Positions 56,688-64,000 of a DNA stretch of 64,000 nucleotides are shown here, piece after piece. The stretch's first letter is position 1. Each line of letters opens with the position of its first letter. The stretch is from Bog-1198 sp963727045 (GTDB taxonomy: Bacteria > Pseudomonadota > Gammaproteobacteria > Steroidobacterales > Steroidobacteraceae), in assembly GCA_963727045.1 (NCBI GenBank), contig CAVSES010000002.1:806001-870000 (forward strand). The letters run 5' to 3'. The notes beneath the pieces were generated by a model, which was not told the DNA's origin, ran no database searches, and was given only the letters and a program-made list of their open reading frames with translations. The position numbers and the translations under genes were made by a program.

Positions 56688-56987
56688 TTACTTCTTAAAA
56701 AGATCATCGAGCGCCGATTTCGCACGCGCGACTTCTGCCGTGTTCTTTGCTACGTAAGCGCCGGCCTTGGGTTTGAAGTGATCGCAAAAATTCGCTTCAT
56801 CTTTTTTGCGGACTTCCTCCGCCGTCGGCTCTTTGCAATGTTTGGCGTACGACGTGTCGTACTCCACGCACATCTTGCACACGTGCAGCTCCGCATTGCA
56901 CGCCTTGCATACATCGAGACGACGAAGCGGCAAGCTAAGTTGGGCTAGAGATGCGCCGCAGCGCCAACAGACTAGGGAGTGAGACAT
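56688..56987 (-). CDS. Small cysteine-rich zinc-ribbon-like protein
   Basis: The 99-residue protein has CxxC pairs at LVCWRCGASL, DVCKACNAELHVCKMC and further Cys/His in KHCKEP and NFCDHFKP, consistent with two zinc sites. The rest is helical and charged. I recall similar conserved hypothetical proteins in gammaproteobacteria, without known function. Start at 56987; an in-frame ATG at 57011 is possible. It is divergent from the first DUF6502-like gene across a gap with the small palindrome TGCATACATGCA (57007-57018). Confidence 0.7.
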   Translation of the reverse strand: MSHSLVCWRCGASLAQLSLPLRRLDVCKACNAELHVCKMCVEYDTSYAKHCKEPTAEEVRKKDEANFCDHFKPKAGAYVAKNTAEVARAKSALDDLFKK

Positions 56988-57150
56988 AGAGCGTTTGTTG
57001 CATTCTTGCATACATGCAGCAGATTTTCACATAGCCAAAGTCGAACCGAGCTGCTCTTTATGGGGTAAGTTCAGATATTACAATTGCAGAAATTGCGTGG
57101 CTCCTAAGTTTTGTGTTCAAACTCTTGCACAAATGTTATCGTCAAGAGAG

Positions 57151-58101
57151 ATGCCGAGAACGTGCTTCGATGATCCTCTAAGAGACGCCACACTCGTCGT
57201 ATTGAAGCGCGTGCTTAGCCCGTTGCTTGACCTAATGTTCGATTCGGGCGTCACGGTGCATGAATTCAGCCAATTGGCTAGAGAAAGTGCCGTTCGGACC
57301 GCTGCCAGGCGCGTGACCAAGGAAAGTGGTCGAATCAGCAAATCTCGAGTCGCAATAATTACCGGGCTTCCGCGGTCGGAGGTAGCTCGAGTGCTATCGT
57401 CAGATGACTTATCGTCTGGTGGGCGAGCGGGACAGCATCCCGCGCGAAAAGTCCTTGCAGCCTGGTTCGATAACCCGCAGTTCTTGGCGCCCAACGGAGA
57501 CCCCGCGGTCCTACCGATTTTCGGCAAACGACGCAGTTTCGAGAAGCTTGTTGCGACGCAGGTACGAGGACTGCCAGTGCGAGCTATGCTGGACGAACTC
57601 ACACAAATCAATGCCGTAGAGATTCTCGACGGTCAACGAGTAAGAGCGAAATCCCGAATCCCAATATTGACCGGGCTCACGGCAAGCGCAATTTCGATGA
57701 TTGGAGAGCGCTCCAGAGACCTGCTGGAGACGCTGACCAAAAACCTGCGACAGGCGTCAAGACCGCTATTTGAAGGCACTGCGGTTGTGGACGAGGCCGA
57801 TCTCGACATGGTTCCAGTGGTTCGCCGAGAGATTGCAGAGCAGGGAGCTAGCCTCATAAATAGCGCTAATTCCCTGCTGACTCGTTCTTGCGTCAAGCAG
57901 AATCGATCGACGAGCAAGCCTGCAATGAAGTGTCGACTTGGTGTGACGGTTTACTATTTTCAGGATGACATTGCTGGCACAAGTGAATTAAATCTATCGA
58001 TGGCGGCTCGGCGCCGAAAGAATTTTCAGCGGCAACCTTACCGAACGCTTCGAATTGGAAAGTTGGCCGTAAAGACCCATAAACGCTCAAAGATTTCATG
58101 A
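57151..58101 (+). CDS. DUF6502-like protein A
   Basis: The 316-residue protein begins with the helical segment typical of DUF6502 (DATLVVLKRVLSPLLDLMFD, SGVTVHEFSQLARESAVRTA), then a helix-turn-helix-like region (KSRVAIITGLPRSEVARVLS), VLAAWFDNPQFLAPNGDPAV and the C-terminal YYFQDD motif. The HTH-like part suggests a DNA-binding or regulatory role, but the family is uncharacterised. ATG 57151 is chosen by the family N-terminus; ATG 57133 adds six residues. Its stop overlaps the next gene by ATGA. Codon use is AT-richer than in flanking regions. Confidence 0.75.
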   Translation: MPRTCFDDPLRDATLVVLKRVLSPLLDLMFDSGVTVHEFSQLARESAVRTAARRVTKESGRISKSRVAIITGLPRSEVARVLSSDDLSSGGRAGQHPARKVLAAWFDNPQFLAPNGDPAVLPIFGKRRSFEKLVATQVRGLPVRAMLDELTQINAVEILDGQRVRAKSRIPILTGLTASAISMIGERSRDLLETLTKNLRQASRPLFEGTAVVDEADLDMVPVVRREIAEQGASLINSANSLLTRSCVKQNRSTSKPAMKCRLGVTVYYFQDDIAGTSELNLSMAARRRKNFQRQPYRTLRIGKLAVKTHKRSKIS

Positions 58102-58859
58102 AGGGACGTGTGCGGCACAATTTATCGAATGTTGCAAAGGAGCAGGGCGCCGCTGCACTCTTGACGGCGACGTTTGCATTTCTAGCCAGAAATAACTTGT
58201 CGAAAAAGTTCATTTTTGATATGGCTCGACAATGCCTCGGCAGTCGCAAAGCTCAAGCAAACACTCGTCGGTACACGGCACTTGTGCGCGCGTATGAGGA
58301 CATGGGTATGGTTATGTCTTCGTGGTTCTCACTCCCAAAATTCTTGGACATGGAGAGTCGGCCTCTACCGCTAACCCAGTCCCGAGGACCGCATTCCATC
58401 CGTGCTCTGGTACGTTCGGCTGGCGTCACCATTTCTCCTTCGCTAGCTATCGAGTTAATCCGACGATCGTCGAGTGTGCGTATGGATGCTCGGGGGAATT
58501 TTATAGCCATCAAGAGAATATTTGTGCTGCCTGACTTCGAAGTGCCACGAGCAGCTCTAGTCATTGAAAGATATCTAGACACGTTGCGAAAAAACTCTTC
58601 TGCGCATCGAGCCGGCACCACGTTGTTGTTAGAAAGAAATTGTCACGTCCGAGCAATCGAGCTCAAAAGAATTGCTCCTATGCTTCGGGACATAAAGGCA
58701 CGCGGTACCGCATTTATGGACTCCGTGGATGGAGATATAGAAGCACATCGCATCCGCAGTACGAAAAAAAGGAGCGTTGGAGAACTGGGTGTCCTTGTCT
58801 TCGCATGGACTCGACCTTCAAAGCGTCTAACCTCAAATTCCGAAACCAAGACTATTTGA
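58098..58859 (+). CDS. DUF6502-like protein B (divergent)
   Basis: The 253-residue protein is coupled to protein A by an ATGA overlap. It follows the same plan at lower similarity: an N-terminal helical part (LLTATFAFLARNNLSKKFIF), MVMSSWFSLPKFLDMESRPL, IRALVRSAGVTISPSLAIEL and a late GVLVFAWTRP in place of YYFEE. The N-terminal region is shorter. It is likely to form a hetero-complex with A, an inference from coupling. The following 176 bases hold no supported gene; transcription converges there with the repeat-protein gene. Confidence 0.6.
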   Translation: MKGRVRHNLSNVAKEQGAAALLTATFAFLARNNLSKKFIFDMARQCLGSRKAQANTRRYTALVRAYEDMGMVMSSWFSLPKFLDMESRPLPLTQSRGPHSIRALVRSAGVTISPSLAIELIRRSSSVRMDARGNFIAIKRIFVLPDFEVPRAALVIERYLDTLRKNSSAHRAGTTLLLERNCHVRAIELKRIAPMLRDIKARGTAFMDSVDGDIEAHRIRSTKKRSVGELGVLVFAWTRPSKRLTSNSETKTI

Positions 58860-59035
58860 CTTCGCGCTGCCGAATGCTAAAAGGCGGAATCAGCGCAAAT
58901 TCAAATCGACGTGCTGTTAGGGGCTAATAGTACGCATTACCCAATAAAGGGCACAGCACACGAGGAGATGCCTGAAAGTGACGCGGTAATTCGACGTCTC
59001 GACTATTGAAGTCAGGAACATCACAAAGACTCTAC

Positions 59036-60793
59036 TCAATATTGCTCTTTCGAGACTCGCAGCAATGAAGAGCTAGTTGCGGCGGTGCCTACGATTGATC
59101 GCGGAGCCGAAGTACCCACAATCGAGGATGTACCCACGATCGATCGCGGAGCCGAAGTACCCACAATCGATGAGGTACCCACGATCGATCGCGGAGCCGA
59201 TGTACCCACAATCGAGGATGTACCCACGATTGATCGCGGAGCCGAAGTACCCACAATCGAGGAGGTACCCACGATCGATCGCGGAGCCGAAGTGCCCACA
59301 ATCGAGGATGTACCCACGATCGATCGCGGAGCCGAAGTACCCACAATCGATGAGGTGCCTACGATTGATCGCGGAGCCGAAGTGCCCACAATCGATGAGG
59401 TGCCTACGATCGATCGCGGAGCCGAAGTACCCACAATCGATGAGGTGCCTACGATTGATCGCGGAGCCGAAGTACCCACAATCGAGGATGTACCCACGAT
59501 CGATCGCGGAGCCGAAGTGCCCACAATCGATGAGGTGCCTACGATCGATCGCGGAGCCGAAGTACCCACAATCGAGGATGTACCCACGATCGATCGCGGA
59601 GCCGAAGTGCCCACAATCGAGGATGTACCCACGATCGATCGCGGAGCCGAAGTACCCACAATCGATGAGGTGCCTACGATTGATCGCGGAGCCGAAGTAC
59701 CCACAATCGAGGATGTACCCACGATCGATCGCGGAGCCGAAGTACCCACAATCGATGAGGTACCCACGATCGATCGCGGAGCCGAAGTACCCACAATCGA
59801 GGATGTACCCACGATTGATCGCGGAGCCGAAGTACCCACAATCGATGATGTACCCACGATCGATCGCGGAGCCGAAGTGCCCACAATCGAGGATGTACCC
59901 ACGATTGATCGCGGAGCCGAAGTACCCACAATCGATGAGGTGCCTACGATTGATCGCGGAGCCGAAGTGCCCACAATCGATGAGGTGCCTACGATCGATC
60001 GCGGAGCCGAAGTACCCACAATCGATGAGGTGCCTACGATCGATCGCGGAGCCGAAGTACCCACAATCGATGAGGTACCTACGATCGATCGCGGAGCCGA
60101 AGTGCCCACAATCGATGAGGTGCCTACGATCGATCGCGGAGCCGAAGTGCCCACAATCGATGAAGTGCCTACGATCGACGACGTACCCACAATGGAGTGT
60201 GCTGCGGAAGTGCCGACGATAGATGCCGGAGAAACACTCTGGGCTAGCAAAAGCCCGCCTATTGTTGGTCGGATACCGACCGCTTCAATCACTTGTCCAG
60301 GCTCCACTTTAGTGAATTGCGGATCGGCCATTGCAGAGGTCAAGTCAACTGCCAGACCATCGATTTTTGCTCGGCCCAGAGACGGCTGAATTGCTTGAAT
60401 GGTGGCTTTAACGAATACAGTCGTAGCACCAGCAACGTAGCCTTCCTTCAAGCGACTCACTGATGTAACGGGTTCACCAAGTGGCCCGAACACAGCAAGC
60501 AGATCGCCTGGCTGGATCATGCGAAGGGCTGCCGCCTGATCCTCTACCGGAAGACCGTTGTACGAAAAGGACGTTTCCTTAGCAATGGATATATGCTGGC
60601 CCGCGACCAACAGGACACCGCCGGCGAGGTCAACTCCCTCAACGTCCCCCAGCACTTGCAATTCTGATCCGTATAGATTCTTAAGCTGTGCGCTGGAAGC
60701 ATCCGCGATGGCAGGAGTGGTCGCGGTACAACAAAGTATAGTGATTGCACCAGCAACAAGCGCACTGGTTATATTCAACTTCCTATCCTTCAT
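59036..60793 (-). CDS. Secreted tandem-repeat protein, N-terminal DUF5666-like region
   Basis: The 585-residue protein has a signal peptide (ITSALVAGAITILCCTATTP, cleavage near AIADA), a beta-rich N-terminal region (about 30-185: LQVLGDVEGVDLAGGVLLVA, YNGLPVEDQAAALRMIQPGD, TVFVKATIQAIQPSLGRAKI), resembling DUF5666 proteins, and then 24 copies of SIVGTSSIVGTSAPR. It ends with ATSSSLLRVSKEQY. The repeated V-G-T-S pattern suggests a beta-solenoid or extended surface structure. ATG 60793 has AAGGGG upstream. The gene follows the DUF6502-C gene by 27 bases on the same strand. Variation among copies is silent in this frame, so protein sequence is under selection. Confidence 0.82.
   Translation of the reverse strand: MKDRKLNITSALVAGAITILCCTATTPAIADASSAQLKNLYGSELQVLGDVEGVDLAGGVLLVAGQHISIAKETSFSYNGLPVEDQAAALRMIQPGDLLAVFGPLGEPVTSVSRLKEGYVAGATTVFVKATIQAIQPSLGRAKIDGLAVDLTSAMADPQFTKVEPGQVIEAVGIRPTIGGLLLAQSVSPASIVGTSAAHSIVGTSSIVGTSSIVGTSAPRSIVGTSSIVGTSAPRSIVGTSSIVGTSAPRSIVGTSSIVGTSAPRSIVGTSSIVGTSAPRSIVGTSSIVGTSAPRSIVGTSSIVGTSAPRSIVGTSSIVGTSAPRSIVGTSSIVGTSAPRSIVGTSSIVGTSAPRSIVGTSSIVGTSAPRSIVGTSSIVGTSAPRSIVGTSSIVGTSAPRSIVGTSSIVGTSAPRSIVGTSSIVGTSAPRSIVGTSSIVGTSAPRSIVGTSSIVGTSAPRSIVGTSSIVGTSAPRSIVGTSSIVGTSAPRSIVGTSSIVGTSAPRSIVGTSSIVGTSAPRSIVGTSSIVGTSAPRSIVGTSSIVGTSAPRSIVGTSSIVGTSAPRSIVGTAATSSSLLRVSKEQY
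59101..60180. repeat. 24 tandem copies of a 45-bp unit
   Basis: The 45-base unit begins GCGGAGCCGAAGTACCCACA and ends ACGATCGATC. Copies start every 45 bases from 59101 to 60136 without spacing change. Differences (for example GAGGATGTACCC versus GATGAGGTGCCT) are almost all third-position changes on the minus strand; the last copy degenerates. Confidence 0.97.
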
Positions 60794-60820
60794 CCCCATC
60801 CCCTTCAACTTAAAATCAAG

Positions 60821-61696
60821 TCAATTTATTGGTGGCGTGAACTCAATCGCATCCCGCAACGGCGAGTTATCGGGAGTTGATTCAACGTACAAATAGCACT
60901 GTAGGCCTGCGCGGATATCAGCTACTTCGCCGGGTTTCGCACCCATTTTTTCTTGCAAGTCGACGGCGGCAAAAGTATCAACACGTTGCAAAAACTGTCC
61001 GCCGACAACTTTCAGGTACCCCTGTAATTCGAGTAATTGAGCAGCGGTTAGCGGCGCATCGACGATCATCGTTCTTTCGAATAAATCCGTGCCGTCTCGT
61101 TTGCCGCGGGTGTTATTTTCTAACGTCGCAAGCAGGGATTCGACGAGACTTGCCATTCGGCCCAGGTTTTCAGGCGAAAGACTCGGTTCGATGTACTCCT
61201 GCTTCAAAGGCTTCCAAATATTGAAGCCAACTTCCGCAACCGCAGTGACCCGCCGAAGCTCTTTCAGTACTGCGTGCGGCGAAACTCCCGCTGCATGGCG
61301 GGATGTCAAATTAGCAAAGCTCAGTGGACTCCCATCAAACGGCAAATCAACAGGGAACCCGTACGGACCTACGTAATCGCGATCGTTGTGCCAGCCATGC
61401 AAGACTCGGGCAAACGGATTGGACACTTCCAGGAGTTCGCTCGAATCAAACCTTTCCTGCTCAATCAATACGGCTCTGACTTCTTGGGGAGTCATACCAG
61501 TTAGAGCACACACAGATGAGGCTGAAGATTTCATTCCCTTACTCACAAAGTCCTTCGCAGCCGATTCGACGAACGCCATTTGTGCAATAGCAGCAAAATG
61601 AGAATATGTAAGACCTTCGCGCAACATAATCCTCACAAGCGGCCTCAATAACCGCCGGAGCGATATCGAAAGTGCCGTTTTTACATTATCCGGCAT
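60821..61696 (-). CDS. DUF6502-like protein C
   Basis: The 291-residue protein shows the full family pattern: ALSISLRRLLRPLVRIMLRE, GLTYSHFAAIAQMAFVESAA, a helix-turn-helix-like SSVCALTGMTPQEVRAVLIE, VLHGWHNDRDYVGPYGFPVD, FERTMIVDAPLTAAQLLELQ and the terminal CYLYVEST. It is followed after 27 bases by the tandem-repeat gene, so the two are co-transcribed. A CRP-like site lies directly before its ATG. Function is unknown; regulation or processing of the secreted repeat protein is an inference from context. Confidence 0.8.
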   Translation of the reverse strand: MPDNVKTALSISLRRLLRPLVRIMLREGLTYSHFAAIAQMAFVESAAKDFVSKGMKSSASSVCALTGMTPQEVRAVLIEQERFDSSELLEVSNPFARVLHGWHNDRDYVGPYGFPVDLPFDGSPLSFANLTSRHAAGVSPHAVLKELRRVTAVAEVGFNIWKPLKQEYIEPSLSPENLGRMASLVESLLATLENNTRGKRDGTDLFERTMIVDAPLTAAQLLELQGYLKVVGGQFLQRVDTFAAVDLQEKMGAKPGEVADIRAGLQCYLYVESTPDNSPLRDAIEFTPPIN

Positions 61697-61697
61697 T

Positions 61698-61713
61698 TGT
61701 GAACAAATTCACA
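61698..61713. promoter_or_regulatory. CRP-type binding site
   Basis: TGTGAACAAATTCACA matches the CRP/Vfr/Clp consensus TGTGA-N6-TCACA perfectly. It ends one base before the DUF6502-C start codon on the minus strand and lies about 150 bases upstream of the OppA-like gene. A TTGACA (minus strand, 61771-61766) lies upstream, so the site would be inside the transcribed leader of DUF6502-C and could block it. Confidence 0.6.
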
Positions 61714-61857
61714 CATTTCGCAAGCAAATTGGTGTTTTCTCTTAATGTCGGGATGACTAAGCTTATGTCAAAACATTAAAAATGTATGCAACAACTCACT
61801 GAAATTACTGGTTTTGCTTCAGGCTCGCGCTTGGCGACAATTCAGTGGAACCGCTTT

Positions 61858-63486
61858 ATGCTGCGCTGCGTCATTACCTTGTTTGTCATAACCGGCATCG
61901 CGGCGTGCAGCAGTAAACGTCGAAACAATGACGAGGCTGACGTTTCGGGGGCACAGCACGACAAATCAAATGTAGCGAGGATTCTTAAGCGTGGACTTCC
62001 CGGTGAGCCCCGTACGCTGGACCCTCAAATGGCAGAGGACACTTTTTCGTTCCCTGTTCTTCGCGATCTTTATGAGGGCCTCACTGCCGAGGATCGCAAT
62101 GGACAAATCGTGCCCGGCGCCGCGGAGAAATGGACGGTCGACAAGACGGGCACCGTCTACACATTTCTAATTCGTTCAAATGCCAAGTGGTCCGATGGCG
62201 ACCCCACCACAGCTGCTGAGTTTGTTCAGGGACTGCAACGTGCTGTTGATCCGCGAACGGCTTCTGGATCGTCTGCACTGTTGGCTGTAATTAGAGGTGC
62301 CAGCGACATCATTGCAGGACGCAAGAAGGTCTCCGAGCTAGGAGTGACTGCGCTTGGTCAGTCCTCCTTGCGCATCGAACTCGAGCATCCAGCTCCATTT
62401 GTATTACAAGTACTATCTCAGCCTATTGGCGCACCAATGCATCTGCACGCCACAAGTGATGCAAGCGTGGGATCTGAAAAGCTAAAGATTTCCAACGGCG
62501 CCTACACTTTGGTAAGCAGAATTCCAGGCTCGTTTATAGAGTTGTCCCGTAATCCAAATTATTGGGATGCGTCAAACGTCTTGATCGAGCGCGTTCGATA
62601 CATAAATGCGGAGTCGGAGGCAACTGAGATACGTGAGTATGTCGCCGGTCAAGTGGACATGACATCGGCAATTCCGGCGCCCGATCTTGATCGAGTCAAG
62701 CAAAAATATGGCGGTGAGATTCAGACCGCGCCAATCTTAGGGACACTTTATCTTGGATTAGACGTCACCGAAGCGCCTCTTCGCGACAATCATGACCTTC
62801 GTCAGGCACTCTCAATGGCTGTCGACAGAGACTTGATAGCGGAACATGTCACTGTTGGGGTAACACCCGCCTACTCATTTGTGGCCGACGGTATAAGTGC
62901 GTACACGCCTCCCACATACCAGTGGTCCAAATGGCCTCGCGAGCGTCAGCTAGCGTATGCGCGGACTCTGTTCGCGCATACTGGTTATTCCGAAAAGAAG
63001 CCGCTCCATCTTACGTTATATTTCAATACTGGTGAAAGCATTCAACGAATCATGATTGCGATAGCCGCAAGCTGGAAACAAAACCTCGGCGTTATAACAG
63101 ACCTAGTTAGTGATGAGTTTCGCGTATTCCTGGCAGGCAGAAAGGACCACAGGCGCTGGGACGTCGCTCGCCTAGGTTGGTATGCGGATTATGATGATCC
63201 GGCGAGCTTCCTTGAGGTTCTCTCAAGAGACAACAGCCAAAATGACCCGGGTTACGCGAGTTCCGAGTTCAATAGGCTAATTGACGCTGCCCGCGTTGAG
63301 GCAAATCCCGAAAAGCGCATTTCGGTCTTGCAAAACGCCGAGGAAGTAATGCTCAACGATTATCCGATAATTCCCGTATATTTCTATACGGCTCGACGTC
63401 TAGTGAAGCCGTACGTAGGTGGCGCCGAGATTACTCCTTTGAATCACACCTATTCAAAGCACTTATATTGGAAGACAGCACCCTAA
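61858..63486 (+). CDS. Oligopeptide-binding lipoprotein (OppA-like)
   Basis: The 542-residue protein begins MLRCVITLFVITGIAACSSK, a lipoprotein signal with Cys after IAA. The mature part is an SBP_bac_5 domain: RGLPGEPRTLDPQMAEDTFS, LYEGLTAEDRNGQIVPGAAE, FLIRSNAKWSDGDPTTAAEF, LRQALSMAVDRDLIAEHV and a C-terminal DYPIIPVYFYTARRLVKPYV. Such proteins bind peptides for ABC importers or signalling. No permease or ATPase gene is in the window, so it is an orphan. It faces away from DUF6502-C. An in-frame start at 61786 is less likely because it would bury the lipobox. Confidence 0.9.
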   Translation: MLRCVITLFVITGIAACSSKRRNNDEADVSGAQHDKSNVARILKRGLPGEPRTLDPQMAEDTFSFPVLRDLYEGLTAEDRNGQIVPGAAEKWTVDKTGTVYTFLIRSNAKWSDGDPTTAAEFVQGLQRAVDPRTASGSSALLAVIRGASDIIAGRKKVSELGVTALGQSSLRIELEHPAPFVLQVLSQPIGAPMHLHATSDASVGSEKLKISNGAYTLVSRIPGSFIELSRNPNYWDASNVLIERVRYINAESEATEIREYVAGQVDMTSAIPAPDLDRVKQKYGGEIQTAPILGTLYLGLDVTEAPLRDNHDLRQALSMAVDRDLIAEHVTVGVTPAYSFVADGISAYTPPTYQWSKWPRERQLAYARTLFAHTGYSEKKPLHLTLYFNTGESIQRIMIAIAASWKQNLGVITDLVSDEFRVFLAGRKDHRRWDVARLGWYADYDDPASFLEVLSRDNSQNDPGYASSEFNRLIDAARVEANPEKRISVLQNAEEVMLNDYPIIPVYFYTARRLVKPYVGGAEITPLNHTYSKHLYWKTAP

Positions 63487-63580
63487 GCATTTACTAACCA
63501 TCACACTCTAGCGCGTTGCCACGAACCGACTTGGCGCCGTAGGACATATTTAATAGGGTGACAGGCAATAGCTGAAATCT

Positions 63581-64000
63581 GTGCATGAGCACCTACAACT
63601 CTTCCGCCACCTAGTCCGCCCTGCCCGCGGCGGATCCGCGGCAGTCATCGTCGTCTTTTCGGTGCTTCTTTCATTTGCCGCGCGCGCCGGCATCATGGGC
63701 CTTCCTATGGTGCTGATCTTGGGTTCGTGGTTCTTCAAATACGCATACATCGTGTTCGACCAAACCGTCCGCGGATTCGACGAGCCGCCGACTCTCGACA
63801 TTCAGATGTTGAATCCCCTCGATGAGCAGCGCCCGCTCGCCCAGGTCGTCATCTTAGGCCTGATTTATGTCGCTGTGAATTTCGCGCAGGCAAGGATGGG
63901 CCCGGACGTGGGCTGGATCATCGCCATCGTGGCCCTGCTCCTCCTTCCCGCCTCCGTGGCCATCCTCGGGCTCGAGAGCAACGCTCTCAAGGCGGCATAC
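63581..64000 (+). CDS. Integral membrane protein (3' end outside window)
   Basis: From GTG 63581 the frame stays open to the window edge, giving 140 residues: MHEHLQLFRHLVRPARGGSA, then two to four hydrophobic segments (VIVVFSVLLSFAARAG; MGLPMVLILGSWFFKYAYIV; AQVVILGLIYVAVNFA; WIIAIVALLLLPASVAILGL) separated by a polar loop FDEPPTLDIQMLNPLDEQRP. It resembles unnamed membrane proteins of Xanthomonas-like bacteria. GC content is again high, marking the end of the AT-rich region. Confidence 0.7.
   Translation, partial: MHEHLQLFRHLVRPARGGSAAVIVVFSVLLSFAARAGIMGLPMVLILGSWFFKYAYIVFDQTVRGFDEPPTLDIQMLNPLDEQRPLAQVVILGLIYVAVNFAQARMGPDVGWIIAIVALLLLPASVAILGLESNALKAAY

Noticed and set aside
55115..56948. 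Long plus-strand open frames opposite the NarX-type kinase
   Set aside because: Mirror frames of a kinase with all motifs on the minus strand; composition is unlike a real protein.
57007..57018. TGCATACATGCA as a fourth LacI operator
   Set aside because: The arms (TGCAT) do not match ATGCAAC/GTTGCAT, and no catabolic gene is nearby.
59101..60180. CRISPR array
   Set aside because: The 45-bp copies are contiguous, with no unique spacers, and encode a conserved protein repeat.
59077..60389. Long plus-strand open frames over the tandem repeat (PTIDRGAEVPTIEDV-type repeats)
   Set aside because: They exist only because a 45-bp repeat without stops is open in several frames. Variation between units changes residues in these frames but is silent on the minus strand, and they have no ribosome binding site.

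Overview
The window looks like chromosomal DNA of a high-GC, Gram-negative soil or water bacterium, most likely a gammaproteobacterium of Steroidobacter/Xanthomonadales type. This is an inference from the asmA-like/mutY/yggX gene order, a TonB-dependent receptor, many hybrid sensor kinases and GGDEF proteins, and secreted esterases and peptidases. No rRNA, tRNA, CRISPR array, transposase or phage gene was seen. Several genes are broken or reduced to remnants: an O-methyltransferase, a DUF1697 protein, a GNAT, a CPBP protease, an S9 peptidase, a hybrid kinase and a third TIR gene.

Region 1 (1-18.6 kb) holds housekeeping and accessory single genes: a YkvI-like transporter, a D-aminoacylase-type amidohydrolase, a metallo-beta-lactamase-fold hydrolase, a LuxR-HTH/VOC fusion, an AlgH-like protein, a GNAT, a PhnB-like protein, a DHA2 exporter, an ArsR-SRPBCC pair, an esterase and an M20 peptidase. 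A cyclic-di-GMP-I riboswitch (about 4234-4330) precedes two very small genes, with a hairpin that can hide the first ribosome binding site. At 15.3-18.6 kb is a tandem array of TIR/TolB-like/TPR proteins, with a third, decayed unit at its end.

Region 2 (18.7-28.6 kb) carries what appears to be one catabolic locus. A LacI-type repressor gene and three perfect copies of ATGCAAC-NN-GTTGCAT link a TonB receptor/MFS transporter/trehalase operon, an alpha/beta hydrolase, the repressor itself and a serine beta-lactamase-like esterase. I infer uptake and breakdown of a trehalose-containing, perhaps acylated, compound.

Region 3 (28.7-56.5 kb) is dominated by signalling and enzymes: an intact hybrid kinase, a frameshifted paralogous hybrid kinase, two GGDEF proteins, a NarL-type kinase/regulator pair and a lone PAS protein. 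They are interspersed with a PQQ dehydrogenase, peptidases, a metallophosphoesterase, pantothenate kinase, a fasciclin protein and the asmA-mutY-yggX operon.

Region 4 (about 56.9-63.5 kb) is visibly more AT-rich and looks acquired. It has three DUF6502-like proteins around a secreted protein built from 24 copies of a 45-bp repeat, and an orphan oligopeptide-binding lipoprotein. A perfect CRP-type TGTGA-N6-TCACA site sits in the divergent gap. GC-rich sequence resumes at 63.6 kb with a membrane protein cut by the window end.
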